A DNA stretch of 64,000 bases from Bacteroidia bacterium (GCA_030430205.1 JAUIGE010000018.1:1-64000), one strand, 5' to 3'; counted from the stretch's first letter, positions 16,962 to 27,200 are shown. Numbers and translations are program-made. Notes: generated from the letters alone by a model not told the origin.

Positions 16962-17666
16962 TTAAGCCTTTCGCCTGTTTTCATTTTGCTGAATCGTTTC
17001 CACATCTCCATCGCGGAGCCTCACGACGGTCTCGGCATAGAGGGCAATATCCTCTTCATGAGTCACAAGAATAATGGTATTGCCTGCTTCATGCAGCCTT
17101 TCAAACAATCCCATGATCTCATAGGAGGTCTTGGTATCGAGGTTACCGGTAGGCTCATCCGCCAGGATGATAGAGGGGCTGTTGACGAGGGCGCGGGCTA
17201 CCGCGACGCGCTGGCGTTGTCCGCCCGAGAGTTCGTTGGGCTTGTGGTCGAGGCGGTCGCCCAGACCGACAGAGGCGAGGACTTCAGAAGCCCGCTTCTG
17301 GCGGGCTGCCTTGCTCATGCCTGCATATACCAGTGGCAGGGCCACATTGTCCAGTGCCGAAGCACGGGGCAAGAGGTTAAAGGTCTGAAAGACAAAGCCG
17401 ATTTCTTTATTTCGGGTAAAAGCCAGATCGGCATCTCCCATCCCACTGACATCCACTCCATTTAGGTAATAATGCCCGGAACTGGGCGAATCCAGACAGC
17501 CCAAAACATTCATCAGGGTAGATTTTCCGGAACCCGATGGCCCCATGATAGCGATATACTGATTGGGAAAAATCTCCAAAGAAACACTATTGAGGGCATT
17601 GATTACCTCCGAACCCATGTAGTAGGTTCTTCTGATATCTTTGAGTTTGATGATCGGCTCCGGCAT
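16962..17666 (-). CDS. ABC transporter ATP-binding protein, LolD/MacB type
   Basis: The 234-residue ATPase has Walker [10 protein letters not shown] (42-50), signature LSGGQRQR (146-153), Walker B IILADEP (166-172) and the switch His203. The sequence class ([35 protein letters not shown]-like Q-loop region) is that of the LolD/MacB/FtsE group, which powers lipoprotein release, efflux or signalling with an FtsX-like permease. No permease gene adjoins it. The ATG at 17666 was chosen because the upstream in-frame extension (to 17732) lies outside the family's normal start. A hairpin (AGCCCGC/GCGGGCT, 17289-17307) lies in the helical subdomain. Confidence 0.87.
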   Translation of the reverse strand: MPEPIIKLKDIRRTYYMGSEVINALNSVSLEIFPNQYIAIMGPSGSGKSTLMNVLGCLDSPSSGHYYLNGVDVSGMGDADLAFTRNKEIGFVFQTFNLLPRASALDNVALPLVYAGMSKAARQKRASEVLASVGLGDRLDHKPNELSGGQRQRVAVARALVNSPSIILADEPTGNLDTKTSYEIMGLFERLHEAGNTIILVTHEEDIALYAETVVRLRDGDVETIQQNENRRKA

Positions 17667-17769
17667 GAATGTTTGTTTTTGGTTAGGATGAATGAGAAAT
17701 TTGTGCCTTTTATCCCTGGGATGGTAAATCAAGGGATGAAGCAGCTAAAACACGGCATTAGTCGTTGTC

Positions 17770-19893
17770 TTGCTTGCATGCTTACGATTATTCTTAAAAA
17801 AACGTGCTTTGGTAAGGGGAATCATATTGGCTTTAGGCATTTTTACTCAATTATTTGCTCAAAATACCTTTGTGCCGGGAAAAGTATTCCTCCAAATCAA
17901 TAGCAAAGATATCCATGCTCCAGCCCATTTAACCCCTTCTTCCTTTCCATCTGCCGCCTCCTCTTTTCATATAAATGCAATTGAGAAAACCTTTGTCACC
18001 CAGGACCCGCGCCTGGATGGTATCTACAGCCTTTCTGTAGCACAGGGGCAGGAGATGGCATTTTGTGAATGGGCCGAAAGCCTCGATTGGGTGGCCTATG
18101 CCGAGCCTGTACCTTATGTCTATTCGCACTATGTGCCAGATGATTATGATTCTACGGCACTTTCACATCTGAACATCATTCGGGCAGTGGAAGCATGGGA
18201 TTTGGAAAAAGGGGATAAAAAGGTCGTGATCGCCATTGTGGACAATGGGGTGATGACAGACCACAAGGATTTGCAGGCAAATCTCTGGATCAACCCACTC
18301 GAAATCCCAGGCGATAGCCTGGACAATGACGCCAACGGCTTCATAGATGACATCTATGGCTATGATGTCGCCGATGGCGACGGCGACCCATCTATTCCCC
18401 ACACCGCCTTTAAGCATGGCAGCCATGTCGCAGGCTGTGCCTCCGCAGTCACAGATAATGGGCTGGGCATCGCCTCCATTGGCTACGGATGCAGCCTCAT
18501 GGCTGTCAAAGTAGCCTCTGACAAAGGCCCTTCCAATGTATATTCATTTGACCAGGCGCTCAAAGGCGTAGACTACGCCATCCACAATGGCGCAGACATC
18601 ATCAATATGTCCTTTGGCGGCACAGGCTACAGCCTGACAGGCCAGATCCTCATGGAGGTCGGCCATGAGCGGGGCCTGATCTTCGTCGCTGCCGCAGGCA
18701 ATGGCCCCGGCGACACCAACCCCGCCACAGGCGATACCACCTGGGAGTATCCCGCTTGCTTCGCACATGTCATCAGCGTGAGCACGACCGACGCGCTGGA
18801 CAAGCGCGCAGCCATCGCTACAGTCAACAGCCAGGTGGATGTGTGTGCGCCCGGATTGCAAATCCGAAGTACCATACCCAGCGTCTCGCTGGGTTCCAGT
18901 TATAGCGCGCTGAGCGGAAGCTCCATGTCTTGCGCCATCGTCTCCGGCCTGCTCGGCCTGATGCTGGCGCACAACCCCTGCCTCAGCCCTGATGAGGCCG
19001 AAAGCCTGCTGAAAGCAGGCTGTGTGAATATCGACGGCAAGTCGCCGGCCTGGGCCGGAAAGCTGGGGGCCGGCAGGATAGACGCTTTCGCTTCCCTGAC
19101 TTTGCTGGAGACGCTGGCAAGGCCATCGGCACGCTTTGTCGTGAAAGATAGCATCGCTTGCGATGGCTTGTTGAGCCTGAGCTATAGGCCGGATTCGCTT
19201 TCTGCCTGCCCTGAAAGCTGGCTGTGGCGATGGGGCAATGCAGCTGTGGACAGCAGCGCACATCCGATTATCAGGCTGGATAGCAGCGGCTTGTATGACT
19301 TTTCATTGGTGGTGACAAACGCCTGGGGGCGAGACAGCTTTCACATGCAAAAATATATTTTTGTGGCCGCTGCTCCCCTGCTGGATGCGGGCGCATCCAT
19401 TTACATCAGCCGGGGTGACACGGCCCAGTTGATGGCTACAGCTCCTGCCAGCAGTTTTGCCTGGCAACCGACGGAAGGCCTGTGGCCTTCTGCTCAAATT
19501 GCGAATCCCAGGGTCGCGCCAGATAGCACGACACGCTATTGGGTTTGGGCTACAAATGCTGCAGGATGCAGCAGCAGCGATAGCGTGACGGTATTTGTAG
19601 ACCCCAGAATGAGTCTTTTTCCCTCTGACCAAAAGAAATACAACCCTCTCCATGTACATTGGATTTCTGAAGAAAATTGCTTTTATATACAAATGGAACA
19701 ATTCTTTAGGGGGACAATAAACGTTAGTTTGTATAACATGGAAGGAAAAAAATTGAATAACAGCCAATACAATTTTTTTACCGAAAACGCCGGATTTTTT
19801 ATTTCATTCAACCAGCCACCTCCAAAAGGAATATATCTCCTTGAATGCTCAATTGAAGGAAATAGCTGGAGTCGGAAATGTATTATTTACTAA
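17770..19893 (+). CDS. Secreted subtilisin-like serine protease (S8) with T9SS-type tail
   Basis: The catalytic triad is intact: Asp158 in AIVDNGVMTD, His216 in HGSHVAG and Ser385 in SGSSMS, with the oxyanion Asn311 in AAGNG. An N-terminal signal-like segment (GIILALGIFTQLFAQ) and a propeptide (to about 145) precede the domain. After it come PKD-like beta domains (about 445-610) and a C-terminal module (about 625-707) resembling a degenerate T9SS type A sorting domain. No ATG is available in the right place; TTG 17770 or TTG 17809 must be used. The gene opens a four-gene rightward protease island. Confidence 0.85.
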   Translation: MLACLRLFLKKRALVRGIILALGIFTQLFAQNTFVPGKVFLQINSKDIHAPAHLTPSSFPSAASSFHINAIEKTFVTQDPRLDGIYSLSVAQGQEMAFCEWAESLDWVAYAEPVPYVYSHYVPDDYDSTALSHLNIIRAVEAWDLEKGDKKVVIAIVDNGVMTDHKDLQANLWINPLEIPGDSLDNDANGFIDDIYGYDVADGDGDPSIPHTAFKHGSHVAGCASAVTDNGLGIASIGYGCSLMAVKVASDKGPSNVYSFDQALKGVDYAIHNGADIINMSFGGTGYSLTGQILMEVGHERGLIFVAAAGNGPGDTNPATGDTTWEYPACFAHVISVSTTDALDKRAAIATVNSQVDVCAPGLQIRSTIPSVSLGSSYSALSGSSMSCAIVSGLLGLMLAHNPCLSPDEAESLLKAGCVNIDGKSPAWAGKLGAGRIDAFASLTLLETLARPSARFVVKDSIACDGLLSLSYRPDSLSACPESWLWRWGNAAVDSSAHPIIRLDSSGLYDFSLVVTNAWGRDSFHMQKYIFVAAAPLLDAGASIYISRGDTAQLMATAPASSFAWQPTEGLWPSAQIANPRVAPDSTTRYWVWATNAAGCSSSDSVTVFVDPRMSLFPSDQKKYNPLHVHWISEENCFYIQMEQFFRGTINVSLYNMEGKKLNNSQYNFFTENAGFFISFNQPPPKGIYLLECSIEGNSWSRKCIIY
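18852..19058. repeat. Mini-hairpins in the subtilase gene
   Basis: CGGATT-GCA-AATCCG (18852-18866), ACCCAGCG-TCT-CGCTGGGT (18876-18894), AGCCTGCT-GAA-AGCAGGCT (19003-19021) and CCGGCC-TG-GGCCGG (19045-19058) all lie around and after the catalytic-serine codons. GAAGGCC-TGT-GGCCTTC follows at 19474-19490. Confidence 0.85.
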
Positions 19894-19940
19894 ATGCTGA
19901 ATTAATTGCAAAGATTTACACGCTTAACAGATTACAACAC

Positions 19941-22034
19941 ATGATGAAAAGAATTTGGTTTGCCCTGATAATGCTACTTCCTATGCTGGCGATAGCTCAG
20001 GAGCAGGCAGTGCCCTTTGGTACAGGCCCCAATGGTATTATTCGCTGCGCTACAGTAGAGAATATGGCGCAGCTTCGCGCTCAGTATCCCCAGATGCAAA
20101 CGGAAGAAGAATTTGAAAACTGGATACAGGAGAAGATAGTGGAAGCCGAACGAAATGGAACTGCCCATAGCCGCATGGTGCTGACGATCCCTGTGATCGT
20201 GCATGTGATTCACAATGGTGAAAATGTGGGTGTCGGCACCAATATTTCCCAGGCCCAGATCAATTCTCAGATTGAAGTTTTGAATGAAGACTACCGCCGC
20301 ATGCTGGGTACAGCCGGATACAATACAGATTCGGTAGGAGCAGATACGGAGATTGAATTCTGTCTTGCTTACCGTGACCCTATGGGTCAGGTATTGGCGG
20401 AGGCAGGTATTGAACGAATAGATAGAAACTCCCGCAGCTGGCCTTCTCAGCCCTACAATATGACAACGATGTCAGGAACCATCAAGCCTGCTACTTTCTG
20501 GGATCCTGAAAAGTACTTTAACGTTTGGGTTACAAACATCAGCGGGTCTGTTTTGGGCTATGCCCAGGGACCAAATGGAGGTTTTGTAAGTGGTTGGGGC
20601 AATAATGTAGGAGGTGCGAGCACAGATGGTGTGGTCATCGGATACCGCTATTTTGGGCGAGTTGGAAACGTAGCTGCGCCCTATAACAGAGGCAGAACCC
20701 TAACCCATGAAGCTGGTCATTGGCTGGGACTCCATCATCTATGGGCACCTTCTAATGGATCTGGTAGCTGTAGTACAGATGATTTCTGTGCTGATACCCC
20801 TAACTCTGACGACGCCAACTATGGCTGCGCGACAACCCATGTCTCCTGCGGTACGCCGGACATGGTCCGCAACTACATGGATTATTCTGATGATGCTTGT
20901 ATGAATATCTTCACCCAGTGCCAGAAAACGCGTATGCGTACGGTTTTGATGAATGCGCCCCGCCGTGCGGGTTTGATTACCTCTATGGTCTGTGGGCAGC
21001 CTACAGCTGCGCCTGTAGCCAACTTTGGTGTTATTGATAACAATGCCTGCACAGGATTGGTAAGTTTTCAGGATTCTTCTTCTGAATTTCCCAATCAGTG
21101 GTATTGGGTATTTGGGGATGGCAATACATCCACAGTCGCTAATCCTACGCATGTTTATACCACCTCAGGCACCTATACGGTGACTCTTGCCACCACCAAT
21201 TCATTTGGAACAACCAATACAAGTCGGCAAATAACCATCAATGTAAGCCCTGCAGCCAGTGTAGACGCAGGCCCTGACCTGGTCGCCTGTGCCGGAGGAA
21301 GCTATACGTTGAACGTAAATGTGTCTGATCCCACCGCGACCGTGCGTTGGAGTCCTTCTTTTGGCCTGCTCAACCCTACGAGTCGCAATCCTATCTTCCA
21401 GGCCATCAATGGCAATACTTTTTTTGTGACAGCGACTGACTCTACCGGCTGTCAGGCGACAGATACACTGATGATCAGTGTTGTCCCCAAACCTCTGCTC
21501 AATGCAGGAAACGACATCACCATCCAGCCGGGAAATACGGCCAACCTGAGTGCAAGCCTGAGCAAAACGCCGCGTAGCTGGCGCTGGACACCGATCTACG
21601 GCTTTATGACCACTGGTCATGATACCCTCCGCAATCCTGTCGTGCAGCCAGCACAGACGGTGACCTATACGGTGACAGCTACCGATTTAGACGGCTGTGT
21701 CGTCACTGACAATATCAAAGTGACAGTTGAAGGCACAAACCCTCTTTCTATTGGTCAATCCTTTGAAAGTGACTTTGGCCTGATCAGCCTGCCTTACCCC
21801 AATCCCGCTCAACGCGAAGTGGTTTTTATGGCTGATTTCACCCAATCGGCGGACTTGCATCTGGAGCTTTACGACCTCAGCGGTCGCCGGATAACCACCA
21901 TCTTCCAGGGGAAGGTAGGACAGGGAGGCTTTACCCAGAAGTGGCAGCGTGATACCCAGGTAAGTGACGGACTCTACTTTGTGATTTGGCGGATCGAAGG
22001 CAAGCAGCTGGTTCAAAAAATCCAATTAAACTAA
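19941..22034 (+). CDS. Secreted M43 (pappalysin/cytophagalysin) metalloprotease 1
   Basis: The ATG at 19941 starts a signal peptide (MMKRIWFALIMLLPMLAIAQ); the open frame upstream overlaps the subtilase and is ignored. The zinc site is THEAGHWLGLHH (HExxHxxGxxH, near residue 255) and the Met-turn NYMDYS follows. A PKD domain (about 355-435), two beta domains and a C-terminal T9SS sorting domain (about 610-697, YPNPAQ onward) complete the protein. It is the first of three tandem paralogues; only 24 bp separate it from the second, so the pair is probably one transcript. Confidence 0.92.
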   Translation: MMKRIWFALIMLLPMLAIAQEQAVPFGTGPNGIIRCATVENMAQLRAQYPQMQTEEEFENWIQEKIVEAERNGTAHSRMVLTIPVIVHVIHNGENVGVGTNISQAQINSQIEVLNEDYRRMLGTAGYNTDSVGADTEIEFCLAYRDPMGQVLAEAGIERIDRNSRSWPSQPYNMTTMSGTIKPATFWDPEKYFNVWVTNISGSVLGYAQGPNGGFVSGWGNNVGGASTDGVVIGYRYFGRVGNVAAPYNRGRTLTHEAGHWLGLHHLWAPSNGSGSCSTDDFCADTPNSDDANYGCATTHVSCGTPDMVRNYMDYSDDACMNIFTQCQKTRMRTVLMNAPRRAGLITSMVCGQPTAAPVANFGVIDNNACTGLVSFQDSSSEFPNQWYWVFGDGNTSTVANPTHVYTTSGTYTVTLATTNSFGTTNTSRQITINVSPAASVDAGPDLVACAGGSYTLNVNVSDPTATVRWSPSFGLLNPTSRNPIFQAINGNTFFVTATDSTGCQATDTLMISVVPKPLLNAGNDITIQPGNTANLSASLSKTPRSWRWTPIYGFMTTGHDTLRNPVVQPAQTVTYTVTATDLDGCVVTDNIKVTVEGTNPLSIGQSFESDFGLISLPYPNPAQREVVFMADFTQSADLHLELYDLSGRRITTIFQGKVGQGGFTQKWQRDTQVSDGLYFVIWRIEGKQLVQKIQLN

Positions 22035-22058
22035 TTCCGTGTAACCATTTTTAGAAAA

Positions 22059-24170
22059 ATGAAAAACTATATTATACTCTTAATGACTTGTCTTCTCCCA
22101 ATCTTCATGTGGGGGCAAGAGCAGGCGCGGCCTTTTGGTACAGGGCCTCAAGGCATTATAAAATGTGCTACAGTAGAGAATATGGCTTACCAGCGGAGCC
22201 TGTACCCTGACATGCTTTCTGATGCCGAATTTGAAGCCTGGATTCAGGAGAAAATGGAGGACGCAGAGCGCAATGGCACAGCCAACAGCCGCGCGGTGCT
22301 GACTATTCCTGTTATTTTTCACATTATCCATAATGGCGAAAGCGTAGGCACGGGACGAAATATTTCTGCGGCCCAGATTCAATCCCAATTGGATGTGTTG
22401 AATGAGGATTTTCGGAGAAAGGCGGGCACGCCCGGTTTCAACACAGATCCTGCCGGAGCTGATGCCGAAATTGAATTTTGTCTGGCCTTCTGGGATCCCG
22501 AAGGCATGCCTTTGGCAGAGCGTGGGATTGAGCGCATCAACCGCAACGATAGGGGCTGGACAGCTCCGCCTTATATCCGCCCACTGATGGGAAGCAGCTA
22601 TATCGAAACAACCCTTAAACCAGAAAGTATCTGGGACCCCAATAAATACTTCAATGTTTGGGTAGCAAGTATTGAAATTCAAAATCAGGGAAACAATCTC
22701 TTGCTGGGCTACGCCCAATTTCCCACAAGTAGCGGCTTGTCTGGCTTGAATGGCGGAGCCACATCAGCAGGCACAGATGGCGTTATCCTGCGTCCGGATT
22801 ATTGTGGAAGAACCGGCTCTGCTGCCAATAACAGCAATGCCGGTCGTACACTTACGCACGAAACAGGTCACTACCTGGGCCTTCGCCATATCTGGGGCGA
22901 TGGTGGCTGTGGCGTGGATGACTATTGTTCCGACACGCCAGCATCTGACGAAGCCAATAACGGCTGCCCCGTGGGAGCCTTGTCCTGCGGGACGGTAGAT
23001 ATGGTCCGCAATTATATGGACTATTCAGATGGAACCTGCCAGAATACTTTCACCAATTGCCAGAAGACACGCATGCAGACTGTCCTGATGAATTCTCCTC
23101 GCCGGGCTTCTCTTACAACCTCTACTGTCTGCGTAGAGCCCACGACTGCGCCTACTTCCGGCTTTCGCCTTGCCGATGCAGGCAATTGTGATGGGATAGT
23201 TGTCTTTGAAGATTCATCCGAAAATATGCCCACCCAGTGGTTCTGGACATTTGGAGACGGCGGGACCTCTACCCGCAAAAATCCAACGCATGCCTATGCG
23301 ACTTCCGGCAATTACTTTGTGACATTGAATGTCGTTAACGCTTTTGGAAACTCTCGTTTTACCAAAACAATCAGCGTATTTGTTAGCCCTGCGGCATCCA
23401 TAAATGCAGGTCCTGACCTTGTCGCCTGTGCGGGAGAAAGCTATACACTGAACGTTAGCGTTTCGGATCCTACAGCTACTGTGCGCTGGAGTCCTTCTTT
23501 TGGCCTGCTCAACCCCACGAGCCGTAACCCTGTATTCCAGGCTATCAATGGCAATACCTATTATGTCACCGCTACGGATTCTACCGGTTGTACGGCTACC
23601 GACACATTGAATATCACTGTCGTGGTGAAGCCCATCCTCAACGCAGGAAGCAATGTCACCATTCAACCAGGCAACAGCATCAACCTCAATGCAAGCATGA
23701 GCAAAGGCGCTTCACGCTGGCGCTGGACGCCTGTATATGGCTTCACCAATGTGGGTGACGATACTTTGCCCAAGCCTCTGGTGATGCCTGCACAGACAGT
23801 CACCTACACCATGACCGCCACAGATGTGGATGGCTGTGTAGTGGATGATAAAGTTACAGTAACAGTTGAAGGCACCCCGCCGCTTTCGGTGGATAAAAGC
23901 TTTGATGAAATCGGATTGATCAACAATCCTTATCCCAATCCTGCGCAGCAGCAAGTGATGTTTTCCGCGGATTTTATTTCCGCAGGAAATTTACAGTTGA
24001 GCCTCTATGACCTTCAGGGTCGCAAAATAGAGACGATTTTCCAGGGAAATGTAGGACAAGGCAACTTTGTCCACTCCTGGAAGCGCGCCAACAACTTAAG
24101 CAATGGATTGTATTTTGTGGAGTGGCAAATGGCCGGCAGGCGCATTGTCCAGAAAGTACAATTTCGATAA
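22059..24170 (+). CDS. Secreted M43 metalloprotease 2
   Basis: This 703-residue protein has the same plan as its upstream neighbour: signal peptide, zinc site THETGHYLGLRH (near residue 266), Met-turn NYMDYS, PKD domain, beta domains and a T9SS sorting domain with YPNPAQ. The stretch after the PKD domain (SPAASINAGPDLVACAG onward, about 110 residues) is nearly identical to that of copy 1, at the DNA level too, while the catalytic domains differ much more. That pattern suggests recent recombination between copies. A strong terminator follows the gene. Confidence 0.92.
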   Translation: MKNYIILLMTCLLPIFMWGQEQARPFGTGPQGIIKCATVENMAYQRSLYPDMLSDAEFEAWIQEKMEDAERNGTANSRAVLTIPVIFHIIHNGESVGTGRNISAAQIQSQLDVLNEDFRRKAGTPGFNTDPAGADAEIEFCLAFWDPEGMPLAERGIERINRNDRGWTAPPYIRPLMGSSYIETTLKPESIWDPNKYFNVWVASIEIQNQGNNLLLGYAQFPTSSGLSGLNGGATSAGTDGVILRPDYCGRTGSAANNSNAGRTLTHETGHYLGLRHIWGDGGCGVDDYCSDTPASDEANNGCPVGALSCGTVDMVRNYMDYSDGTCQNTFTNCQKTRMQTVLMNSPRRASLTTSTVCVEPTTAPTSGFRLADAGNCDGIVVFEDSSENMPTQWFWTFGDGGTSTRKNPTHAYATSGNYFVTLNVVNAFGNSRFTKTISVFVSPAASINAGPDLVACAGESYTLNVSVSDPTATVRWSPSFGLLNPTSRNPVFQAINGNTYYVTATDSTGCTATDTLNITVVVKPILNAGSNVTIQPGNSINLNASMSKGASRWRWTPVYGFTNVGDDTLPKPLVMPAQTVTYTMTATDVDGCVVDDKVTVTVEGTPPLSVDKSFDEIGLINNPYPNPAQQQVMFSADFISAGNLQLSLYDLQGRKIETIFQGNVGQGNFVHSWKRANNLSNGLYFVEWQMAGRRIVQKVQFR

Positions 24171-24188
24171 AAAATGGATTTAACAAGG

Positions 24189-24220
24189 CGGCAGGGGGGA
24201 TTCTCCTGCCGTTTTTATTT
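24189..24220 (+). terminator. Intrinsic terminator after M43 protease 2
   Basis: CGGCAGG (24189-24195) pairs with CCTGCCG (24205-24211) and a T-rich run follows at once. It ends only 9 bases before the start codon of M43 copy 3, so copy 3 either has a very short leader or depends on read-through. Confidence 0.8.
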
Positions 24221-24228
24221 TTATTCCC

Positions 24229-26316
24229 ATGCAAAAGCGATTACTCTTTTTCCTGCTCCTTTTTCCCTGGCTTCTTTCCGCTCAGCAAACTGCCCTGCCA
24301 TTTGGTGCCGGACCCGGTGGGGTGGTGCATTGCGCTACGGTGGAAAATATGCAGCACCTGCGAAGCCAGTATCCAGATTTGCAAAATGATGCGGCATTTG
24401 AAAGCTGGCTGGATCAAAAAATGCGGGAAGAGGAACGCAGCGGACGGGCCCATAGCCGCATGGTATTGACGATCCCTGTTGTTTTTCACATCATTCATTA
24501 TGGAGAGGCGAAAGGGACCGGACAAAACCTGTCCGCCGCCCAAATCCAGTCCCAACTGGATATCCTGAATGAAGACTTCAGGCGGATGAGTGGCACGCCT
24601 GGCTTTAACAACGACCCTGCCGGGGCGGATACGGAAATCGAATTCTGCATGGCCTTCTGGGATCCCAACGACATGGCGATGGCTGAGCCAGGCATTAACA
24701 GGATTGAAAAAAGCAGCCGAAACTGGCCTTTGAAGGAGTTTACCCGCACCACCATGGAGGATACAGTCAAGCCCCAGAGCATTTGGGACCCCAACAAATA
24801 TTACAATGTTTGGGTGACAGATATTGGCTTCAACGAGCCGGGCTATACCCTGCTGGGCTACGCCCAGTTTCCCAGTGGCAATGCCGTGACGGGAATTCCC
24901 TTCAGTGGCCCCGCCCATACCGATGGCGTGGTGATATTGCACACCAATTGTGGTCGCCTGGGCCGCGCTCAGGGCAACTCCAATCAGGGTAGAACCCTGA
25001 CACATGAAACAGGCCACTGGCTGGGATTGCGCCACGTATGGGGCGACGGGCCTTGCGGCGCAGACGATTATTGCAATGACACCCCCGAATCGGATTCGGC
25101 AAATTACAGTTGTAAGCTCAACCACATTTCATGTGGTTCGCTGGATATGGTGCGCAACTATATGGATTATTCCCTTGGAACCTGCAAAAACATTTTCACC
25201 AACTGCCAAAAAACCCGCATGCGCACCGTGCTGCTCAATGCGCCCCGGAGGGCTTCGCTGATGCAATCTACGGTATGCCAGCAGCCTACGACCACCCCTG
25301 TTTCGGCTTTCAGCCTGCGCAATCAAAACAATTGCGACGGAGTGGTTTCTTTTACAGATTCTTCCCAAAACTTGCCTACGGCCTGGTTTTGGATATTTGG
25401 GGATGGCGGCACTTCCACCCTCCGCAACCCTACGCATACCTATGCGGCTTCCGGCATTTATACGGTCAGGTTGGTCACCAACAATTCCTTTGGCACGCAT
25501 GTCCTCGACAGGCAGATCAGCGTGAACGTCAGTTCCTCGGCCAATATCCATGCAGGGCCGGACCTCCTGGCCTGTCGGGGAGATTCCATCTCCCTGGGGG
25601 TACAGCTTCGGGATAGCACAGCATCTGTGGTATGGCAGCCTATACAGGCGCTTTCCAATCCCAATGTAGCCAACCCTCGCTATTATGCGCAGCTTACCCG
25701 TACTTTTTGGATCACGGCCACAGATACCGTGGGCTGTGTAGCAAAAGATACGCTTGTCATCACGGTGGTTCCCAAACCCATTTTGGATGCAGGTGCTGAT
25801 GTGAGCATTGCTTATGGAGACTCAGTCAGGCTGAATCCTACTTTTAGCAAAACTGCTGCTCACTGGCGCTGGACGCCCTTTTTGGGCTTTCTGAATGCAG
25901 GGGATGACAGCCTTTCGAATCCGCTGATTCTTCCTGACACGAGTACGACTTATCATCTGTTGGCGACAGATACGGATGGCTGCCAGGCGAATGATTCGCT
26001 GAGCGTGACTGTGGAAGGCGGCCCGCCTAATACAATCCATAGCTTTGAGCGGGAAGTGGGGCATATTCATTTGCCATATCCCCATCCCGGAGAAAGCGAG
26101 GTGCTTTTCTCCGCAGAATTCCATCTTTCAGGAAGCCTGCAATTGCGTTTGTATGATTTGAATGGGAAGGAAGTAGCGAATATATATGAGGGAAAAGTGG
26201 GAAAAGGTCCTTTTAGCTACCTATGGCAGCGCGACCCGGCCATCAGCACAGGAATGTATTTTTTGCTATGGCAAAAAGGAGGAAGGAGATTTGTCCAAAA
26301 AATGCAACTACGATAG
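24229..26316 (+). CDS. Secreted M43 metalloprotease 3
   Basis: This 695-residue third paralogue has a signal peptide (MQKRLLFFLLLFPWLLSAQQ), zinc site THETGHWLGLRH (near residue 258), Met-turn NYMDYS, a PKD domain and a T9SS tail. Its beta domains have diverged from copies 1 and 2, and the conserved YPNP start of the sorting domain reads YPHP. It meets the convergent next gene with a single base between stop codons. Confidence 0.92.
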   Translation: MQKRLLFFLLLFPWLLSAQQTALPFGAGPGGVVHCATVENMQHLRSQYPDLQNDAAFESWLDQKMREEERSGRAHSRMVLTIPVVFHIIHYGEAKGTGQNLSAAQIQSQLDILNEDFRRMSGTPGFNNDPAGADTEIEFCMAFWDPNDMAMAEPGINRIEKSSRNWPLKEFTRTTMEDTVKPQSIWDPNKYYNVWVTDIGFNEPGYTLLGYAQFPSGNAVTGIPFSGPAHTDGVVILHTNCGRLGRAQGNSNQGRTLTHETGHWLGLRHVWGDGPCGADDYCNDTPESDSANYSCKLNHISCGSLDMVRNYMDYSLGTCKNIFTNCQKTRMRTVLLNAPRRASLMQSTVCQQPTTTPVSAFSLRNQNNCDGVVSFTDSSQNLPTAWFWIFGDGGTSTLRNPTHTYAASGIYTVRLVTNNSFGTHVLDRQISVNVSSSANIHAGPDLLACRGDSISLGVQLRDSTASVVWQPIQALSNPNVANPRYYAQLTRTFWITATDTVGCVAKDTLVITVVPKPILDAGADVSIAYGDSVRLNPTFSKTAAHWRWTPFLGFLNAGDDSLSNPLILPDTSTTYHLLATDTDGCQANDSLSVTVEGGPPNTIHSFEREVGHIHLPYPHPGESEVLFSAEFHLSGSLQLRLYDLNGKEVANIYEGKVGKGPFSYLWQRDPAISTGMYFLLWQKGGRRFVQKMQLR

Positions 26317-26317
26317 C

Positions 26318-27142
26318 TTAGAGGCCAATTTCGGGGATAAAAAGGCCGCACATACGCCATATCGTATGGTCTTCGGTTCCAAGCTGAAAATTGACAGAAA
26401 TCTGTCCATTATACAACTCATAAGAATGAGGCATTAGGCCCTCAAAGTATATGCAGGCAGCAGCTGTTGCCTGCTTTTTTTCTGTATTGATTTTCGAAAA
26501 ACGAATGTCCGTCAATTGAATATTTTCATACAGGCTGACCCAATTTTGCAGGCTCTGCAACACTTTTTCCCTTTTCATGGATGAGCGCGGTGTGGCCTGC
26601 ACTTTGTCGCAGAGCTGTCCCTCTACAAGCGTCCAAAGCTGGTGAAAACAGCGCTGGAAAAACTCTTCAACCGTGATTTTGATTTCGTAAGCCTGATTGG
26701 GGTAAAATTCTTCGTAGAGAAAAGTTTTGATATGATTGTGCTCTCTTTGTCTGGGAATTTCCTGCCAAAAGACCTCTTCTGTGATAAAGCGATACATTTC
26801 GCGGTCTGAGACTTCACAGAGGCTTTCAACTCTGATTTGATTGGCTTCCAGGAGAGCTTTTACTTTTCGAATTTCCTCGGGAAGTTTATGTCGGGAAAGC
26901 TTTTCGACTGAAGAAATATGAGAAGGTTCGCCGATATATACAAAAACCGGAACCTGGTTATAGTCGGCATAGCAATGCTCAAATTCTGTCAGGTTGTTGA
27001 GCCATTCATTTTCCTGCTCGGGGCTATCGCTTGGATTTTCCAGCAGTTTGATACCAAACTCTGCACGAAGTTTAAGTTTCTTAAACTCGTTCTCAAAATG
27101 TAAATCGTCTCGATTGTGAGAAGTAGAATCTTGATGCTGCAT
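26318..27142 (-). CDS. Conserved-looking cytoplasmic protein of unknown function
   Basis: I set the start at ATG 27142 (MQHQDSTSH) rather than an open-frame extension to 27238 that would run into the glycosyltransferase gene. The 274-residue product has no signal peptide or membrane span. It is helix-rich and acidic at the N-terminus, with a C-terminal region (about 215-274) that reads as an NTF2-like or other beta sheet; that is only a guess from the pattern. No family is recognised. The gene is 58 bp downstream of the glycosyltransferase on the same strand. Confidence 0.6.
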   Translation of the reverse strand: MQHQDSTSHNRDDLHFENEFKKLKLRAEFGIKLLENPSDSPEQENEWLNNLTEFEHCYADYNQVPVFVYIGEPSHISSVEKLSRHKLPEEIRKVKALLEANQIRVESLCEVSDREMYRFITEEVFWQEIPRQREHNHIKTFLYEEFYPNQAYEIKITVEEFFQRCFHQLWTLVEGQLCDKVQATPRSSMKREKVLQSLQNWVSLYENIQLTDIRFSKINTEKKQATAAACIYFEGLMPHSYELYNGQISVNFQLGTEDHTIWRMCGLFIPEIGL

Positions 27143-27200
27143 GATGTTTCTCCCTTGCCTATGGATTATGTGGACGTAGGAGCGAAATGCCTGATTGAAA

